From contig JAENXB010000160.1 of NCBI GenBank assembly GCA_016649785.1, positions 1 through 6,696 of the forward strand: DNA of 6,696 bases, read 5' to 3'. The position numbers were made by a program, and so were the translations under genes. This stretch comes from Flavobacteriaceae bacterium (lineage in GTDB: Bacteria > Bacteroidota > Bacteroidia > Flavobacteriales > Flavobacteriaceae). The stretch's first letter is position 1, and every line of letters starts with the position of its first letter. Below are positions 5,854-6,696 of this stretch, one piece after another. Under the pieces are notes generated by a model. That model saw nothing but the letters and a program-made list of their open reading frames with translations. It did no database searches and was not told the origin of the DNA.

Positions 5854-6696
5854 TTATGCGTCTATATTGGCATATACCGCGTTTTTTTCGATAAATTCCC
5901 TTCTTGGGGGAACCTCATCACCCATCAGCATTGAGAAGATCCTATCGGCTTCACCGCTGTTATTGATGTTCACCTGGCGCAATTTCCTGAATTCCGGATT
6001 CATGGTGGTATCCCATAATTGTTCGGCATTCATTTCACCCAGACCTTTATAACGCTGAATTTGAACTCCACCACTATAACTATCTGCAATAGCATCCCGT
6101 TCTTTTTCACTCCAGGCATATTGTTTCTTCTGACCTTTTTTAACTAAATAAAGAGGCGGAGTCGCTATGTAAATATGGCTGTTTTCAATAAGTTCTTTCA
6201 TATAGCGAAAAAAGAAAGTGAGGATCAAGGTTTCAATATGGCTACCATCCACATCGGCATCACACATAATCACAACCTTATGGTATCTCAGTTTTGACAA
6301 GTTCAACGCCTTGCTATCTTCCTCCGTTCCTATAGTTACACCCAGTGCTGTGTAAATATTTTTTATCTCTTCATTGTCAAAAACACGATGGGTCATGGCT
6401 TTTTCAACGTTCAAAATTTTACCACGCAGCGGTAAAATAGCCTGAAAATTCCTGTCCCTTCCTTGCTTTGCAGTTCCACCTGCCGAATCTCCCTCTACCA
6501 GGTAGACTTCACATTTTGAAGGATCCTGTTCTGAACAGTCGGACAATTTTCCAGGCAATCCACCTATGCTCATAACGCTTTTACGCTGCACCATTTCACG
6601 GGCTTTTTTAGCAGCATTACGGGCCTGGGCAGCCAGGACAACTTTTTCTACAATGATCCTGGCATCACCGGGGTTTTCTTCCAGATAATTTTCCAA
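5854..6696 (-). CDS. gyrB: DNA gyrase subunit B, C-terminal part (5' end outside window)
   Basis: GyrB is the ATP-driven subunit of the GyrA2B2 topoisomerase that introduces negative supercoils into DNA. The visible 280 residues cover the end of the transducer region, the TOPRIM domain and the C-terminal tail, somewhat under half of the usual 640-650 residues. The TOPRIM metal-binding residues are present: E68 in EGDSAGG and D146/D148/D150 in DADVDGSH. QRYKGLGEMN at 214-223 is the GyrA-contact signature. PLRGKILNVEKA and the ANIDA terminus favour GyrB over ParE. The position equivalent to E. coli Lys447 is Arg91 here, a conservative change that I believe is normal in this phylum rather than a resistance mutation. 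D70 matches E. coli Asp426. The large TOPRIM insertion of enterobacterial GyrB is absent. The leftmost-reading codon at 6694-6696 is TTG, an internal Leu and not the start; the frame stays open to the edge. The stop is TAA (5854-5856), followed closely by a hairpin terminator. Confidence 0.97.
   Translation of the reverse strand: MENYLEENPGDARIIVEKVVLAAQARNAAKKAREMVQRKSVMSIGGLPGKLSDCSEQDPSKCEVYLVEGDSAGGTAKQGRDRNFQAILPLRGKILNVEKAMTHRVFDNEEIKNIYTALGVTIGTEEDSKALNLSKLRYHKVVIMCDADVDGSHIETLILTFFFRYMKELIENSHIYIATPPLYLVKKGQKKQYAWSEKERDAIADSYSGGVQIQRYKGLGEMNAEQLWDTTMNPEFRKLRQVNINNSGEADRIFSMLMGDEVPPRREFIEKNAVYANIDA

Noticed and set aside
6420..6430. Arg at the GyrB position equivalent to E. coli Lys447 as a quinolone-resistance change
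   Set aside because: Lys to Arg keeps the positive charge, and PLRGK is, as far as I recall, the ordinary form in this phylum; the known resistance change there is to Glu.
6694..6696. Apparent start of gyrB at the right edge
   Set aside because: The codon is TTG and the protein lacks the ATPase and transducer domains that precede this point in GyrB, so it is an internal Leu of a gene cut by the window edge.

Overview
The window looks like a chromosomal segment of a member of the Bacteroidota, most likely Flavobacteriaceae. Four things point there: a single-chain SecD-SecF fusion of about 1000 residues, a GyrB C-terminus ending in ANIDA, a candidate promoter with the TTG / TAnnTTTG architecture of this phylum, and start sites with little or no Shine-Dalgarno sequence in AT-rich leaders. 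No species can be named from the sequence alone.

Layout from left to right. Positions 1-203 hold the 3' end of a plus-strand transposase of the IS1595 (ISXO2-like) type that enters from outside the window. Positions 204-529 hold no gene. This gap contains a three-hairpin palindromic repeat unit resembling the REP elements dispersed in Bacteroidota genomes (246-347), a stretch with no recognisable function, and a strong bidirectional terminator (473-507). The rest is a minus-strand row of conserved genes: secDF (530-3523), malate dehydrogenase mdh (3693-4619), a predicted exported outer-membrane beta-barrel protein resembling DUF6588 (4713-5732, GTG start), and the C-terminal 280 residues of DNA gyrase subunit B (5854-6696, running off the right edge).

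The minus-strand genes are transcribed right to left. gyrB ends in its own hairpin terminator (5818-5845). The DUF6588-like gene has a weak candidate promoter just downstream of that terminator. No terminator separates it from mdh, so these two may share a transcript. mdh is closed by a bidirectional terminator (3624-3660), and secDF follows from a good flavobacterial-type promoter (3559-3590). The functions are unrelated housekeeping roles: DNA supercoiling, the TCA cycle, protein export and an envelope protein of unknown role. The order therefore looks like conserved synteny rather than a pathway.

I found no convincing undescribed system. The least explained pieces are the REP-like triple hairpin beside the transposase end and the uncharacterised outer-membrane protein between gyrB and mdh.
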